Shown: positions 23,327 to 35,534, counted from the stretch's first letter. The stretch is 64,000 nucleotides of DNA from Silene conica (GCA_029255685.2 CM055319.2:35908530-35972529), one strand, 5' to 3'. Notes: generated from the sequence alone by a model not told the origin. Made by a program: numbers and translations.

Positions 23327-25130
23327 AAGCAAGGCAACATAACCGTCACCCTACCCATCTTAAGATAACATAACCGTCATCAAAACACAATTTAAGCTAA
23401 CATAACCGTTAACCAACTCATTTACATACAAGAGCCAACAATCGATAAATAAGACAACACTTAAGTCCATTCCATACGGGAGAAGAATAAACGGAACTGA
23501 TTAATAAAACATAAGTCTTAAAAGCGTTTTACATTTCAGCTATCCTCTGCCGTAAAATTCATAATTAATTCAAATAAATTCGAATTGATACAAGGCCAAC
23601 TGGGTCCGATTAATAAGACTTTTATCTACAATATTTGTCAAATAAACATTTTCAAAATACGAACTTAACAGGGGGTTATTGTCTGATCTTTACAGTGTGT
23701 CAGAAATCATCACACAAAATGTATTGCTTCATAAAACGGGTTTAACAAATCATTTTGGGGAAAAGCAAACCCCTAAAATCATCTAAACTCTTCAAAGTTT
23801 AATTATTGAAAAGGACCAGAATCGTTTCAAAGTACAAAAATGGTTTTCGAAATAATCTTTGAACTACTGTCCGTTTTGCGAGTATTTCAGCGCAATGTTC
23901 GTAAATAATTTATTGTGAACAAACGACATGCAAGAAAATTATGAAATTTTAGAGGTAGACTCTACACTTAAAATAAATAGGTGTCTCTTTTCAACATTTT
24001 CAAAGACGGATACTCTAAGATGTCGAAATAAATTGTACAAGACAATGAACAGATTTGTCAAGGTGCTGAAACTTATCAAATAACCAAAGTAAACCAAGCA
24101 TTATGGACTTGAAAAACTATCAAACTAATCATCCTCAAAGATTACAATCTCATTTTACAATACAATTCTTAATGAATTTCCAACTAGAACATCATCCAAC
24201 ACAACCATGCAAAATAAAATTCATCCAAACATATGATTTTTGAACTTAATCATGTCACTATTTAACCAAACACAATTCTAGTATACTAAACATTACTAGC
24301 ATATAAAACACATGCAAACATAGACGATAAGTCGAGTAACCCATCACCGTTACCTTATAGCTCTTCAATAAGCATGATTTTGACTCAAGGCCACTCCGGT
24401 TTGGACTACCGAACTAGCTACACATAAATAAACGAGGTTACCTAAGAGAATCGTGCCTTAAAGGCCACGGCCAGAGTATATTAAGAAAGAAATTTGATAC
24501 TTTTATTACCTAGAAAGATGGAGGGCGAGTAGAGTAAGAGATAGACGCAAAAATCGTCGAAAAACCGATAAGAAACGAAGATTTTATGATCGTTTTAAGG
24601 TGAGGTGCACAAAAATGATGTTCTTCTTGTTTAGTGTTTTGTGAGCTCTTTGCTGAAAAAATTAAGGGTTGAAGAAGAAGAAGGAAGAAGGAGATTGACC
24701 TTGGGCAGCAAGGCAAAGTCTTCATACTTAGCCAAGTGTCCCAAAGGACATGTGGAAAAGAGTAAAGAGTAAGCAACGAGCGAGTGTCTCGTTTGCGGAG
24801 GGCCCGTGACAGCCTTTTGTATTTTCGGCATAATTTCCTCTACAGAACTTGTAATGAGGTGTGTTCGGTGGCGTTGGAAAGCTAAGAGAAAGAGACAAAA
24901 CTTTTATTTTATAAGAAAAAGCTAGACATGCCCTTAAAATATCTCAAAATTAGTACCAAGGACAGAGTAGCGTTTCACAAGTTTAAGGAGTATAAGTTTA
25001 AGACGGACATATTAATATCATTATCGAAAACGATAAATTTTAAAAGGAATTTTATTTATTGTAGAACATTATTATTACTAAAATAAGATTTTAATAATAT
25101 ATAAATACTTGGAAATTACGGGGTGTTACA

Positions 25131-27252
25131 TAGTTTCCCTGATATAATAGCCTTTGACTTCCTCATGTCTATCGTTACGCCATAAAGTGAATCGCATATT
25201 GCTATGCTCAAAGTTTGATCACGATGTATTGAGTTATTAATTCGTTGGCATGAGATTTATGGAAGTATTAGTGTTGTGAATTCGTTTACTTTTATCATTA
25301 AATTTTCATGATTCATGAGCTACAATTTACAAGAACAATGTTTTAGTAAAGAAAAATCAGAATGTCTCTGTGTAGTCTTAATTCTTATCTGTGGCTGGAA
25401 TATAGTCCTTTGATTGTGTTTATATTAATCACAAACAACCATTTACATGTTTCAACGGTTTCAAAATAGTTTCAAAGTGGTGAACCATGATAGAGCTTGT
25501 TGTTTGATAATTATAGTAATTGTTGCAACATGACGAATTTTGTAGTTACGTGTTGATAAAATCTTGCACGAATATTTAATTGATGCGCATTATGTAAACC
25601 TCCTATTTTTCAAGTCATATATATATATTAATATTATCGTGATAAATGATGTAATAGGAGTGGATGGAAATGTACCTAAGTGATTTCTTTAACTTGTTGA
25701 CATGTAGGAATGTTAAACGATCTTGTTAGTCTATGATTGGTATACATCTTGTGAAATATATCAATGATCCATGTTTAATTACGCTAATTAATTTTGCCTC
25801 TATAATATGATTATGAATATGAAATGTTTTAAGTTGCCAATTATGAACTATGAGTTGTTGATTGTCTGCATTGGTGTACATATGCTGAGTTTGTGTTAAA
25901 ACTTCAAAGGTATATAAGTGTTAAATACTTCGATTCTGTTTCACTGCGAAACATGTTTCTACCGACCTTGTTATTCTTATTATCGTTCGGAGATATATGA
26001 ATTTGTGCTAATTGATTTTTCGGGGTCTATGTGCTTCAGTATTTATTCAAGCTGACATGCTCTAATGACTATTTATGTGTTGGTAATTATTGAGGAGTTG
26101 ACAGTGTGTATATTATTGAATAAGTAGTAGTATCCATATGTTATGAGTCACCGATTGTCCTTTTATTCCGAGAGATGGGTTGTGCTATAGGGAGGATAAA
26201 GGGTATGAGATAAAAGTATAGATTTGGGGTACTCAAGCCATTGATTTCGTAGTTGACTCGAGTGTTGAATGCTGATGTTAATTTCATTAATAATTGTGCG
26301 GGAATGTAAGCATTTGTCTATGTTGCAGATGGATTTGGTTTTCCAATATATGAATATGGGAATTAGTTTAGTTGTGTTACGAATGGACCCGAAGTATTTC
26401 TAATTGCGAATCCTTATCTTGCTTGTTTACGACCGAATTAGAGTATACGGTTTTCAGGGGATTGATATATTGGATTGTGGAAAATTGGTATCGCATCTTA
26501 TTTTATAATCGTTCTCTTTGACCTTAACTTGTGGGTGAGTAGCTTAAAGGTTCATACTTTAAGTGTTGAGCACGGTTCTGTGAATTTTTAACGATATTGG
26601 TACTGATAACGAGATGGAGATTGGTTACTAGTATTGAGTTATGGGGCCGTTGTGCCGAGTTGTTGTTTATGGTCCAGAGTGACCATGGTTATTGAGTTAT
26701 ATTTTCGTGAATTTGGAATCGATTTTTAGATGGAGATATTGTTTTACGGTGCATTCCGCCAGTTCACTCACCCCTTGTCTTTGGTCTTAGGTTCGACGAT
26801 GAGATTACGATGCTTGGTCACTTGGAGTAAGATTTTATGAGATGGAGTATTGGCCTAGAATTATTATAATGGAGTTACGGGGACGTAACCATGTTTTAAG
26901 GGAGATAGGATTGTAAAATTTTAATGATTTATGATATGACTAATTGTTATGTCGTGATTGTTTGCATCTACTTGATAATCCTGATAACTTCTGTTATGCA
27001 TCTTATTGTGTTTGTGAATTAATTTCGTTATACGTTAAACTTTGGGGACAAAGTTTTCTTAACGAGGGTAGAATGTAACATTCGTGTTTTAAAAAAACTT
27101 TATTAGTTTCTGATGTCATGTGGTTGTGTTCGTTACGTGCCTAGTGACCAGGTTAGTATGTACTACTTGTGTTTGTCATATGCGGTGGAGTGTTTTGTTA
27201 TCGTTACGGGGTGGCGAACTTCAGGACGAAGTTCATTTTAAGGAGGGAAGAC
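25131..27252 (+). other. Non-coding 3' interior of element I
   Basis: About 2.1 kb with no ORF that resembles a known protein. It ends with two successive polypurine tracts. The first (about 27045-27072) is followed by a TGTAACATTCG LTR-like start. The second (27227-27252) abuts the LTR of I. I infer this is the tail of the interior of I, cut on its left by the insertion of C. Confidence 0.55.
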
Positions 27253-27553
27253 TGTAATACCCCGTATTTTTAGCTTCGGTCAACGGCAGTCAAACCATGT
27301 TTTTATACAAGTATTTCAATAGAATGTTTATAAAGGATTTTACGTAAACTGTTATTATTTTATAAATCGTATTTCTACGATTATTTCGTATTTCATAACC
27401 ATCTTGTATTTGACGATTATTTTATAAAATGATATACCATTCGTATTTCTTTAATTTTGATAATATAAGTATAATTAAATATAATTCTTATTTATTTCTC
27501 ATCTATACTTGTTTTATTAATATTATTTAAGGCGTAACTGTATTTAAATCCTA

Positions 27554-27557
<4 letters not shown>

Positions 27558-27592
<35 letters not shown>
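27558..27592. repeat. (TA)n microsatellite
   Basis: An uninterrupted alternating TA run inside the LTR of I. Confidence 0.95.
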
Positions 27593-27594
<2 letters not shown>

Positions 27595-29126
27595 TTACGC
27601 AAGTGTTAATAATTTTATATTTTCATAATTAGTACAATTAATTTTATGTACGTGCTCGTAATTTTATGTTGCGAATCGAGAACGGAGTGTAAGTGCCTCG
27701 AGATGCGTGATGGAATCGGGTAAGGAGTAGCGGTTGGACTCGGGTTTAGAAATCGATGCAAACAAAATAAGATATCAAACCCTACCTTACCCTCTAACTT
27801 TACACGACATATTACCTTCCCTAGACTAAACTTAAAAACCGTAATTAAGAAAAGAGAGGCGTGGGATTGAGGGAGGACCAAAGAGCAGTCACCTTCGTCA
27901 TCATCTTCATCGCTCACCATTGTCACGGTAAGTCAGACCTTCGAAGTGTACCCTGTTCGTATTTTAGATTGATTTTTCGAAGTGTTTCATTATTTTATTT
28001 GATATGAGTCTCTGGGTGTCGTGAATAGGATGTTTGTAGTCTTGTGTGGTGGTTGTGGGTGGTTCCTTGTGACCGGAACACTGCCATCCAAAGGGGCATA
28101 CTATTCCCGTAACAAAATAGAGAGAAACAGGGGGTGTGTGAGGGCTCGATAACTGCGCATGTTGCAGGTGTCATAGGGGTGTCGATATTTGGTGCTTACC
28201 GCCAATGTAGTCGTGGGATATGGGAGATGTCGTGGATAGCGTTGGGTGGTGCTTAAGGTAGTCGTGTTGGTGGTGGGTTTCGTTTTTTCAGAAGGGTGGT
28301 GGTTGGACAGTTGCAGGAGGGGTTATGTGACCAGGGCTGTTTCGGGTAAAATCGAAGGTTCATATTCTTGGGCCAGGGTCACTGGTTTGTGTCAATGGGT
28401 GCGACGTGGTACGGTGGAGGCCATCACCGTGGTTTGCTGGTGGTTTAGGCGACATTAGGGTAGTCTAGGAGCCGTGTATGTAGGCTGTTATGGGGCGATA
28501 ATGTCGTGATGTTGGGGGCTGTTTAGCCGTGGTTTTAGACTTGGTATAATACGCGAGTGAGTTGTTGTCATGGCCTACGTTATTAGTATTATTATGATTA
28601 ATATTATGTTATTAAGAAGGTTAAACATATAGTTATTTTGTGACATGATTATTATTATAGTAATATGTTATTATAATTAGTATTATTATTAGGTTGTTGT
28701 TATTATAATTACGTCTATTGATAGTATCTTTAGTATATGATATTAGTTATGTGGCATTACTGTTTTTGGGAAGTTTCCGTTTTAAGAAAGGTTGCTATTC
28801 CGGGAAAGTTTCCATTTAAGGAAACTTTCCACTATTAGAAGGTTGCTATTTATAGTAGGTGTACATTGTGATATGGGGATTTGGAAGATTTATTAATCGT
28901 TACGTAATACATGTTTAGGTGAGGGTTTCCGCGTGGAACATTTCTACCTGCTGCGTGGTTGACATTTCTATTCCGCAAGTTGAGGTAGGGGAATGACTAT
29001 GAATTCGTCTATGATATGAGATGTGATTATTAGCTGTTGTGAGTGTTATACTTCATATCGAATGTTAATGATATAATGTTGTTAATTGTCTGTATATTCC
29101 TTATGATGCGGAAATGCGATATTGGA

Positions 29127-29330
29127 TATTGTGTTATGGAGCGGAGATGTTGGGTCTTGTGATATGGAGCGGAGATAGTGGGTCTTGTGATATGGAGCGG
29201 AGATATTGGGTCTTGTGATATGAAGCGGAGATATTGAGTCTTGTGATATGGTGTGGTGTAATATTGGCCGGGTCTTGTGATATGGCGTGGGGTGATATTG
29301 GGTCTTGTGATATGGAGACGGAGAGGTGTT
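29127..29330 (+). repeat. ~28-bp tandem repeat in the LTR of I
   Basis: Units of the form GGGTCTTGTGATATGGAGCG recur about seven times with variation. They occupy the same part of the LTR as the repeats of A and H. Confidence 0.85.
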
Positions 29331-29717
29331 GTGTTCTATTATAAATTTATGTTTTATCTATGTTTTCCTACTCAACCTCATGGTTGACCCTGTGTATTCT
29401 TGATCACATGTGATGAACCAAATTATTTGGGAGTAGATTGATAGGTACTTGAGACTATGAGAGCTGAATGGGACGGGAGAGCTTGGATCCGGACCAAACT
29501 AGAGTCTAGATCACCATAGTTTTTCACTTATGAGTTGTTTGAACTTTCAGTTTATGTTTATGAAACAGTTGTAAGAACGTTGGTTTGACTTTTTAATATT
29601 TAATAAAGTACTGTGTTCTTTCCCTTGTTATCTACTACCTCGGTATTCCGAGATGGTAACACCCTTAATTATCCGGGGAGTCCTAGTCCAGGCCCCTGAA
29701 TAAATGAGGGTGTTACA

Positions 29718-30511
29718 ATCAATTTCATGAATTCACAACAAATCCCCAAATTAAACTCGTCTTTCATGTATACTCTATATTCAACCCTCATATCGATTTC
29801 ACCACAAATTCTTCATAAGATTCAGATTATATATCATACTAAAGATGTTAAACAACATATAACATGCTTATTTTCACATAATCACATAAAAAACACCATG
29901 TATGCTAATATAACAAAAATAGGCTGAGTATCTCATTATCGTCACCTCAAGCGTTTTAAGCTCCGATTTCTTCCTCCACGATGTATGAATCAACCTCCGG
30001 GTTGTCCAAGTCGACTCCTAAGAACACAAAATGCATATTAGAGCCTAGAAACGATTTTAGGGCAAAACAGCCCGGAAATGAGAAGTAGAGATTTGAAAAA
30101 TAAAAGTGATAGAAAGAACGAGAATTGCGAGAGGAATCCGAAAGTGAAAACGTTACCTTGATTCGAGTTGAGAGAAACTTTTAGATGATATTTTAAGAAG
30201 CTTTCAAAGAGAGAAAATGGAGAAGTTGAGTTTACAGTGTCTTTGTTTTGTGAGAAATGAAATGTCGTTGAAGGGAGAAGGAGAGTTGTCCTTTATTTTA
30301 TTCGAGTCGGGGTTCTTAATTAAATGGAACGAAAACCTAAAGAACGGAATTACCAAGTGAACACAACATCTTAAGATAAAATGTATCTTAAGACTGAACT
30401 TAACGGAATTTCTTTAAAATAAAACTTACGAAATAATATAAAATATTATTAAATTTCGAAAATCACTTTAAATTATTAAAATATTCTTTTACGAAAATAC
30501 GGGATGTTACA
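29718..30511 (-). repeat. Truncated J-family LTR (J2)
   Basis: It ends GGGATGTTACA on the plus strand, so it starts TGTAACATCCCG on the minus strand. Its 29905-30160 portion resembles 32935-33170 of the longer J LTR, including the shared AAACAGCCCGGAAAT. Its left side is cut by the end of element I. There is no gene. Confidence 0.65.
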
Positions 30512-30767
30512 CCATCTTTGCATTGACCCAACTCATTTTTGATCAAATAATTTGTATGTCAAATCAAAATAGCAATTTAGTGGCACACTTTTGTTCAGTA
30601 AGTAGATATTTAACTAACACTATATCTCCATTTCATTATGAAAACCACAATAGACGTCTATAGTTCTATCAGATCTCGAAAATTACTTAGAAGTCGAATC
30701 ATTCCATAGTTTGAGGCACTAAGGCAACTATCTCGTATGAGCATAGGTTATAATCATACAACGAAAT
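30512..30767. other. Unassigned 256 bp between two J LTRs
   Basis: I see no LTR border signals, no primer site and no ORF. It may be residual host sequence, or the collapsed interior of a J element. Confidence 0.35.
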
Positions 30768-31319
30768 TGTAAAACCCCTCGTCACAGCGGAAAATATAAA
30801 CATGCAAACATGCCAAAATTTACGCGGAATTTGAACTTTAACATGCTTGATAAGATACGAGGTGAATTAACAAACTAAATATGCGGAAGTAAGCAAAACC
30901 TAGATAAGTATTTATGTATATAAAAACAAAAGTACAAAACTGCAGCCCGGGATAACATATCCCTACAGGCACCAAAATACTGTATGTAAAGTCTAGGTCC
31001 AGCTAAACGATATAAAGTGTAAGTCATCGATGAAATGGATCATCGCTCGCTAGGCTCAGTAACCCCCTGCATCAGCCCTCATCTACCTACATACATGAAA
31101 CATGTATGCCATAGTCAGTGTGGAGTGACTAGAGTTCTCCTAGCTACCTATTGTCAATAACACATAACATATAAGCATAATTATCATCCAACATACTCCA
31201 ACATAACAATATGTGAAGTACACTTCATCAGTCTCATCATAACATGCATCACTATGTAATAGATCAAATACCACTACACAGGCATATCTAGAACATCTAA
31301 GCATTTATGATACAACATT

Positions 31320-31500
31320 AGCCCAACTCAGGCATGCATACATATGACATTCATTACATCTGACACTGTCCCCCAACTCAGGCAATCAGACATGCAAAGC
31401 ATTCAACAGTATTTAACACTATACCCCGACTCAGGCAAGCTAAACACGAATCATTCAACAATGTCTAATTATGAACCCCGACTCAGGCGTGATTAGACAC
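31320..31500. repeat. Tandem repeat around CCCGACTCAGGC
   Basis: About four units of roughly 60 bp, each containing CCAACTCAGGCA or CCCGACTCAGGC, lie in the J LTR. Confidence 0.7.
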
Positions 31501-31524
31501 AACGACATTATAGCAGCCACACGC

Positions 31525-31815
31525 GAACCACCCACGGAGGGTTCGACCACAGAGCAAGGAACCAACCACGGAGGGGTTCGACACAGAGAAAGAACCAACG
31601 ATGATGAGGTTCAACGACGAAGCTAGAATTAACCACTAAGAGGTTCACACGGAGAGAGGAACCAGCCACAAAGAGGTTCAACACAGAGCTAATCAGAAAT
31701 GAACCAACCACATAGAGGTTCAACCACATAGCTGATTAAAAGAGAACCAACCACTAAGAGGTTCTACCAAAAAGTTAAACACAACGAACCAACCACGAAG
31801 GGGTTCGACATCCAA
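31525..31815. repeat. Tandem repeat around GAACCAACCAC
   Basis: Units of about 34-48 bp share GAACCAACCACNNAGAGGTTC. The unit holds a short inverted repeat (GAACC...GGTTC). Seven or eight copies are visible. The minus-strand ORF across it (31508-31729) is an artefact of the repeat. Confidence 0.78.
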
Positions 31816-32089
31816 ATCTCCAAAGGAGGCTTCTCACTATTCCACAAATCCTTTACTTCTAAACATCCATTCAACACTTAGTCGACTTCGGAACTAATTT
31901 GAAGCGAGATCCGGTCTCCCTTCCGGTTGCCCGGCCGGGGGGTCTTTCTCCTCAAATCCATTTCCGAACCCAACGTAAGTGTCGCCCAATTCCTGGGGCT
32001 TCAAACAAGCATACGAATCATACGGAAGAAGAATCAATCAAATCCGACATGTGAAACGAAAGCTACAACAAATTTTAAGAGGAATAGGG

Positions 32090-32320
32090 CTCTCAGCCGG
32101 TCTGCCCACCGGCGGATGGTGGACCAGCTGGGCACCCCATCCTCTTCCTTCGAATTTCGACAAAAATGCCAAGGAGGAGCTATCAGCCGGTCGACCAGTT
32201 GCCGACCCCTGACCGGCTGAGCACCCCATCCCCTATTTTTCTTCACACAAACAAGAATACCTTTAGGGGCTCTCAGTCGGTGGACCGGCTGCCGGCCCCT
32301 GACCGGCTGAGCACATCCTG
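32090..32320. repeat. Three GC-rich inverted-repeat units in the J LTR
   Basis: Around 32095, 32188 and 32276 a block recurs that begins CAGCCGGT or CAGTCGGT. Copies two and three continue as CCCCTGACCGGCTGAGCAC. AGCCGGTC and GACCGGCT can pair as a hairpin. The layout (about 12+9+12) recalls the box pairs elsewhere in the window, but the box sequence differs. Confidence 0.65.
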
Positions 32321-32366
32321 TACTCACGAAACAGGTTTTTCGACAATAATGCTCAACAAAAACTTA

Positions 32367-32723
32367 TGGAATCGATTACACAACTTGTAATTCACAACAT
32401 ACAATGTTTACCCAGTAATTATACAACCTTCTTGTGTTGTATGCTATCATTAATGCCACTGTTTATCACATATGGAACCAAAGGAACAAGGCTAGACTAG
32501 AGAACAGACTGCTGAGACCTGAGCTTATTGTTAAGTTGATTAAGGATGAGATTAGTACGAAAATAGCATATAGATGTAAAGGCCATATCCCTTCCAAGGA
32601 TAAGGCCTGGATTGATTAACTGATGATGTAAAGGGACTATTAAAGGAAGGATTTCCTTCCTTTATTTGAGCTTCAATATATTTTTTACATTTCACCAAAA
32701 AAAAAAAAAAAAAAAAAAAAAAA
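32367..32723 (+). mobile_element. 5'-truncated LINE (non-LTR retrotransposon) with poly(A) tail
   Basis: The frame open from 32419 to 32619 ends in residues typical of the C-terminus of plant LINE ORF2 proteins (HIWNQRNKARLENR, IKDEISTKIAY). A 3' untranslated tail with a perfect hairpin (32641-32664) and a 27-base A run (32697-32723) follow. AAAAACTTA occurs at 32358-32366 and again at 32719-32727, a possible target duplication. The 5' truncation and poly(A) are what target-primed reverse transcription usually leaves. The left boundary is approximate. Confidence 0.72.
32419..32619 (+). pseudogene. LINE ORF2 C-terminal remnant
   Basis: About 66 codons without a start codon of their own, ending at TAA. 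The pattern VYHIWNQRNKARLEN followed by a helix-like basic stretch is common at the C-terminus of plant L1-type reverse transcriptase proteins. No RT motif is left. Confidence 0.65.
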
Positions 32724-33436
32724 CTTAAACATTCAAGATACCCATCTTATTATCAAACATTCATATCCGTCACAATTTCCTTAACATGTGAAATAAGCAA
32801 TGTTCAACATAAGGAACTTCATATTCATCAACTAAATCATATATTAAGCATACAAAACAGATTCCTATCATGTTCCTATACTCATACTTCATAAATTCTT
32901 CATAATTTCAGAAACCACAACAAGAATACACATAATATGCTAATATAACAAAATAGGCCGAGTTACTCATAATAGTCACCTTTATTAAGCAAGCTCTTCA
33001 AGTTCCTCTTCAACCACTACTAAGTCTTCCTCCGGGTTACCACAAGCACCACCTAAAACCACAAAAACACGAATTAAAAGACTAGTTTCGAGGTTAGGGC
33101 GAAACAGCCCGGAAATCAATTTTAGTGAATTAAGAAATGAAAGTGATAGAAGTGACGGTTTCGACGAGAGGAACGCGTAGGAAGAAACCTTACCTCGATC
33201 CGATTAGAAATGAGTTCTAGATGATCAAATTTGTGAACTTGAGAAGTATAAAAATGGAGAAGTGGTTTTACTGATTCTTTTGTTTTCTTTTTAAGGTTGA
33301 AGGTGAAATGTGAAGGAGAAATAAGAAGGAGGCTTCTTTTATGATACTTATGAGACGGGTTTATTAAGTTGCTCGGAAATGTTTGCTACGGAAATGCCAA
33401 ACACCATTCCAACATCCTAAGATTAAATAAATCACA

Positions 33437-33896
33437 TGACGGAGATTTACACGATATTTTATGATGTTTTCACATCTATTTTACACGCATTTCAAAGCTC
33501 ATTTATGAGTTTTGGACTATTATTTCTCCTATTTCGTCTACTTTCGTATCTTTGTGCATTATTGCAGATTTATGCGGAAATAAGCCGATTTCGAACCAAA
33601 TCCGTCCTAAGTGATTTGCAAGGCTAAGAATAAAATGGAACGAAGAAGGAACGGAGTTTAGTGCGCTTTTCAAGACCCGAAAGACTGATTTCAGAAGATT
33701 TGGAAGCTGACACAACAGGTGTATCAGTCGACCGACCGAGCTTACTGGTCGGTCGACCAGTGTACCTGTCAAGCAGATTTCAGAAAGTTTACTTACAAAG
33801 TCAGAAGCTGTAATGGGCCCGATAATCGGTCGACCGACCAGCATCACCAGTCAGTCGACCAAGAAGTTGCTTTCGGAAATTTCAGAAAAGGGATTA
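33437..33896 (+). repeat. LTR fragment K (relative of the E/F LTR)
   Basis: The beginning resembles the head of the E LTR: ATGATGTTTT...ACATCTATTT, TACACGCATTT, CTACTTTCGTAT, and GCAGATTTATGCGGAAA as in F. Two paired boxes follow at 33726-33860. It is interrupted at 33897 by element G. Confidence 0.78.
33726..33860. repeat. Two paired 12-9-12 boxes in K
   Basis: Pairs at 33726-33758 and 33828-33860. The boxes are AGTCGACCGACC/GGTCGGTCGACC and GGTCGACCGACC/AGTCAGTCGACC, each with a 9-bp spacer. The first pair has its boxes in inverted orientation, so it could form a hairpin. Confidence 0.9.
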
Positions 33897-34879
33897 TGAT
33901 GCGTATTTGGGGTGATAATCAAATAAGACGATCAACGAAAATACGTACGTTGCGGCGGAAATAATAATCTTGTGAAATATCACGAATAAGAATAAACAAA
34001 GAACGAAAAATAACAAATAAGGATGAATAATGGTGTTGATGAACGACGTTGATGGTGGTCGTCGTTGATGACGTGGCACGGTGGTCCTTGGTGGTGGACG
34101 GTGGTGATGAACACGCTGGTGTTCTTGATGAATGATGATCGTTGTTGACGTAGAGGTGCACTGCTACCAATAGTTGAAAGATTGATGAGACGATGTAATG
34201 AATGATTGATGTAATTCGAAGGATAGGATAATTGACTAAGCTCACACAGATACCTAAACAAATATTTTGAAGCTCACACGGATACTTCGGGATTAAATCT
34301 CACACAGATACTTCAGGGTTTTTTTTGTAAGTAAAACTTAACAATAAAATTTGATTTATAACTTGAATAATTGAATAAATAACAATGATGCTCGGCTGCC
34401 TATTTATAAGTCTTATGGCCGGCCTACTCCTACTAACATTAATGTAAGAATACCTTAATCTAACCTAATTTAGAAAACCCTAATCCTACCTAGGTTCAAA
34501 TAACTAGTTTGACTAGGATTAAAACTCTTACTCCTAAACAAACTATGAATCCTACGACTAATAGGATTCCTTATTCTACTAGGATTGTGAATCTAATAAA
34601 TACTAGAAAACTTAATCCTATTAGGATTACGAATCCTACAACAACTAGGACTCCTAATTCTATTAGGACTATGAATCCTACAACACTTAGGACTCCTAAT
34701 TCTACTAGGACTATGAATCCTATCACAAGTAGGATTCCTATTTAAATTAGGATTTCCTATTTGTACTAGGACTCTTACAAAGACTCCTACTTGGACTAGA
34801 AAACACACTAGTCCTTTATTCATAAACATAAAATAAACTAACTACTAGAATACTACTAGGGTGGCCGTGTAATGGCACA
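33897..34879 (-). repeat. 3' LTR of G (left)
   Basis: It starts TGATGCGTATTTGGGG on the plus strand, like 48531. I place the inner end at GGCACA, next to a purine-rich stretch on the minus strand; that border is uncertain. It contains a degenerate TAGGATTNNGAATCCTA-like repeat at about 34465-34760, which makes a spurious Arg/Pro/Thr ORF. Confidence 0.7.
34465..34760. repeat. Degenerate AGGATT/AATCCTA repeat in the G LTR
   Basis: About 40-48 bp units alternate ACTAGGACT and ATGAATCCTA. They are self-complementary in part. The equivalent array is at 49100-49360. Confidence 0.75.
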
Positions 34880-35534
34880 CGTCCCTAGGCTCCCACGGAC
34901 GCCTCCCTTCAATAGCCTTCTAGAATCCTCTCGAAACTTCCTTTGGTCCCTTAACACATCTTGCCAAGCTAGTTGAAAAATGATTACTGAACAAATCTCG
35001 AACCTTATATGGCCGAGTCTTGTGCGTGGACGAAGATATCGTTGCTTGGCATATGCTCCCGCATCATACTGTCTTTGTTTTTGAGAATTTGACCTCAAAT
35101 TAAGATCGAATATTCCTCGAGTAGACTTGGATATGCTTGCTCTTGACTTGACTAACCCATGGTTCCTACTAGCAACCAAACCCATGTTCCTTGAACTCCT
35201 TGTGCCCGGCCTTAGCAACCTCACGGTCTCTGCTGGCACCAACACCCACTCTCTCGGCCTTCTCAACTTCGTGGCCTTCAACCTCCTCTATGCTCACGAC
35301 CCTCATCCCCTCACGACTCCCGTGTTCCTCCCTACTTCGCAACCCCTCACAACATCCATGCCCTCCATGAATTTCAACTAAACCAACACCACACATCCCG
35401 GACTCCTCGGCCTCCTCGCTTGGTGCTCCCTCTCCCAATTCCATGAATAAACTCTTCTTCGAATCAGGTGGTTTAGATTTTGTTCTTGATAATGGTTGGA
35501 GATGATAAGTAGACTCGCCTTTAGTAACGCTATA
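34880..35534 (-). pseudogene. C-terminal tail of the G protease polyprotein and 3' interior
   Basis: Read on the minus strand from the junction with E, the frame continues as KSLFMELGEGAPSEEAEES and an acidic Glu/Val/Gly-rich stretch (to about 35169). A frame with SISKSTRGIFDLNLRSNSQ and AYAKQRYLRPRTRL then follows near 35150-34990. The last part looks like the C-terminal end of a longer gypsy polyprotein. That would mean RT to integrase were lost between the two. Function beyond this is unknown. Confidence 0.6.

Larger units (their letters stand above)
9531..25130 (-). mobile_element. Element C: large non-coding LTR retrotransposon derivative
   Basis: On the minus strand the 5' LTR (25130-21738) is followed by a TGGTATCAGAG primer site and about 3.5 kb of interior with no recognisable gag or pol. 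A polypurine tract and a 23-bp stub of the 3' LTR (9553-9531) follow. Both LTR ends read TGTAACACCCCGTAATTTCC. The interior is split by the copia element D, and the 5' LTR is split by a hAT-like element. The layout fits the class called LARDs, which use enzymes supplied by other elements. The 3' LTR was removed except for its first bases. Confidence 0.75.
21738..25130 (-). repeat. 5' LTR of element C (3393 bp including an insertion)
   Basis: It is bounded by TGTGACA at 21738 and TGTTACA at 25130 on the plus strand. It carries an array of CATAACCG-containing units around 22270-22660 and 23335-23415. A 655-bp hAT-like element is inserted between those two blocks; without it the LTR would be about 2.7 kb. 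ORFs at 24510-24831 lie in LTR sequence and have no recognised domain. Confidence 0.78.
27253..29717 (+). repeat. 3' LTR of element I (2465 bp, Tekay-like)
   Basis: It starts TGTAATACCCCGTATTTTTAGC right after a polypurine tract and ends GGTGTTACA. No primer site follows, so it is a 3' LTR. It contains a (TA)n run at 27558-27592 and a ~28-bp tandem repeat at 29127-29330. Part of it is duplicated at 9405-9530. The ORFs inside (for example 28246-28458) are not supported as genes. Confidence 0.82.
30768..33436 (-). repeat. J-family LTR, truncated at its right end
   Basis: It starts TGTAAAACCCCTCGTC on the plus strand. It is interrupted at 33437 by the K/G/E nest, about 100 bp short of the expected end judged against J2. 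It carries two tandem-repeat arrays, a GC-rich repeated hairpin region (about 32090-32320) and a truncated LINE. Confidence 0.65.

Noticed and set aside
31927-32327. Overlapping ORFs on both strands in the GC-rich J region
   Set aside because: They come from the inverted-repeat units, overlap on opposite strands and show no conserved domain.
34509-34745. Arg/Thr/Pro repeat ORF
   Set aside because: Product of the AGGATT repeat in the G LTR; the matching ORF at 49115 has the same origin.
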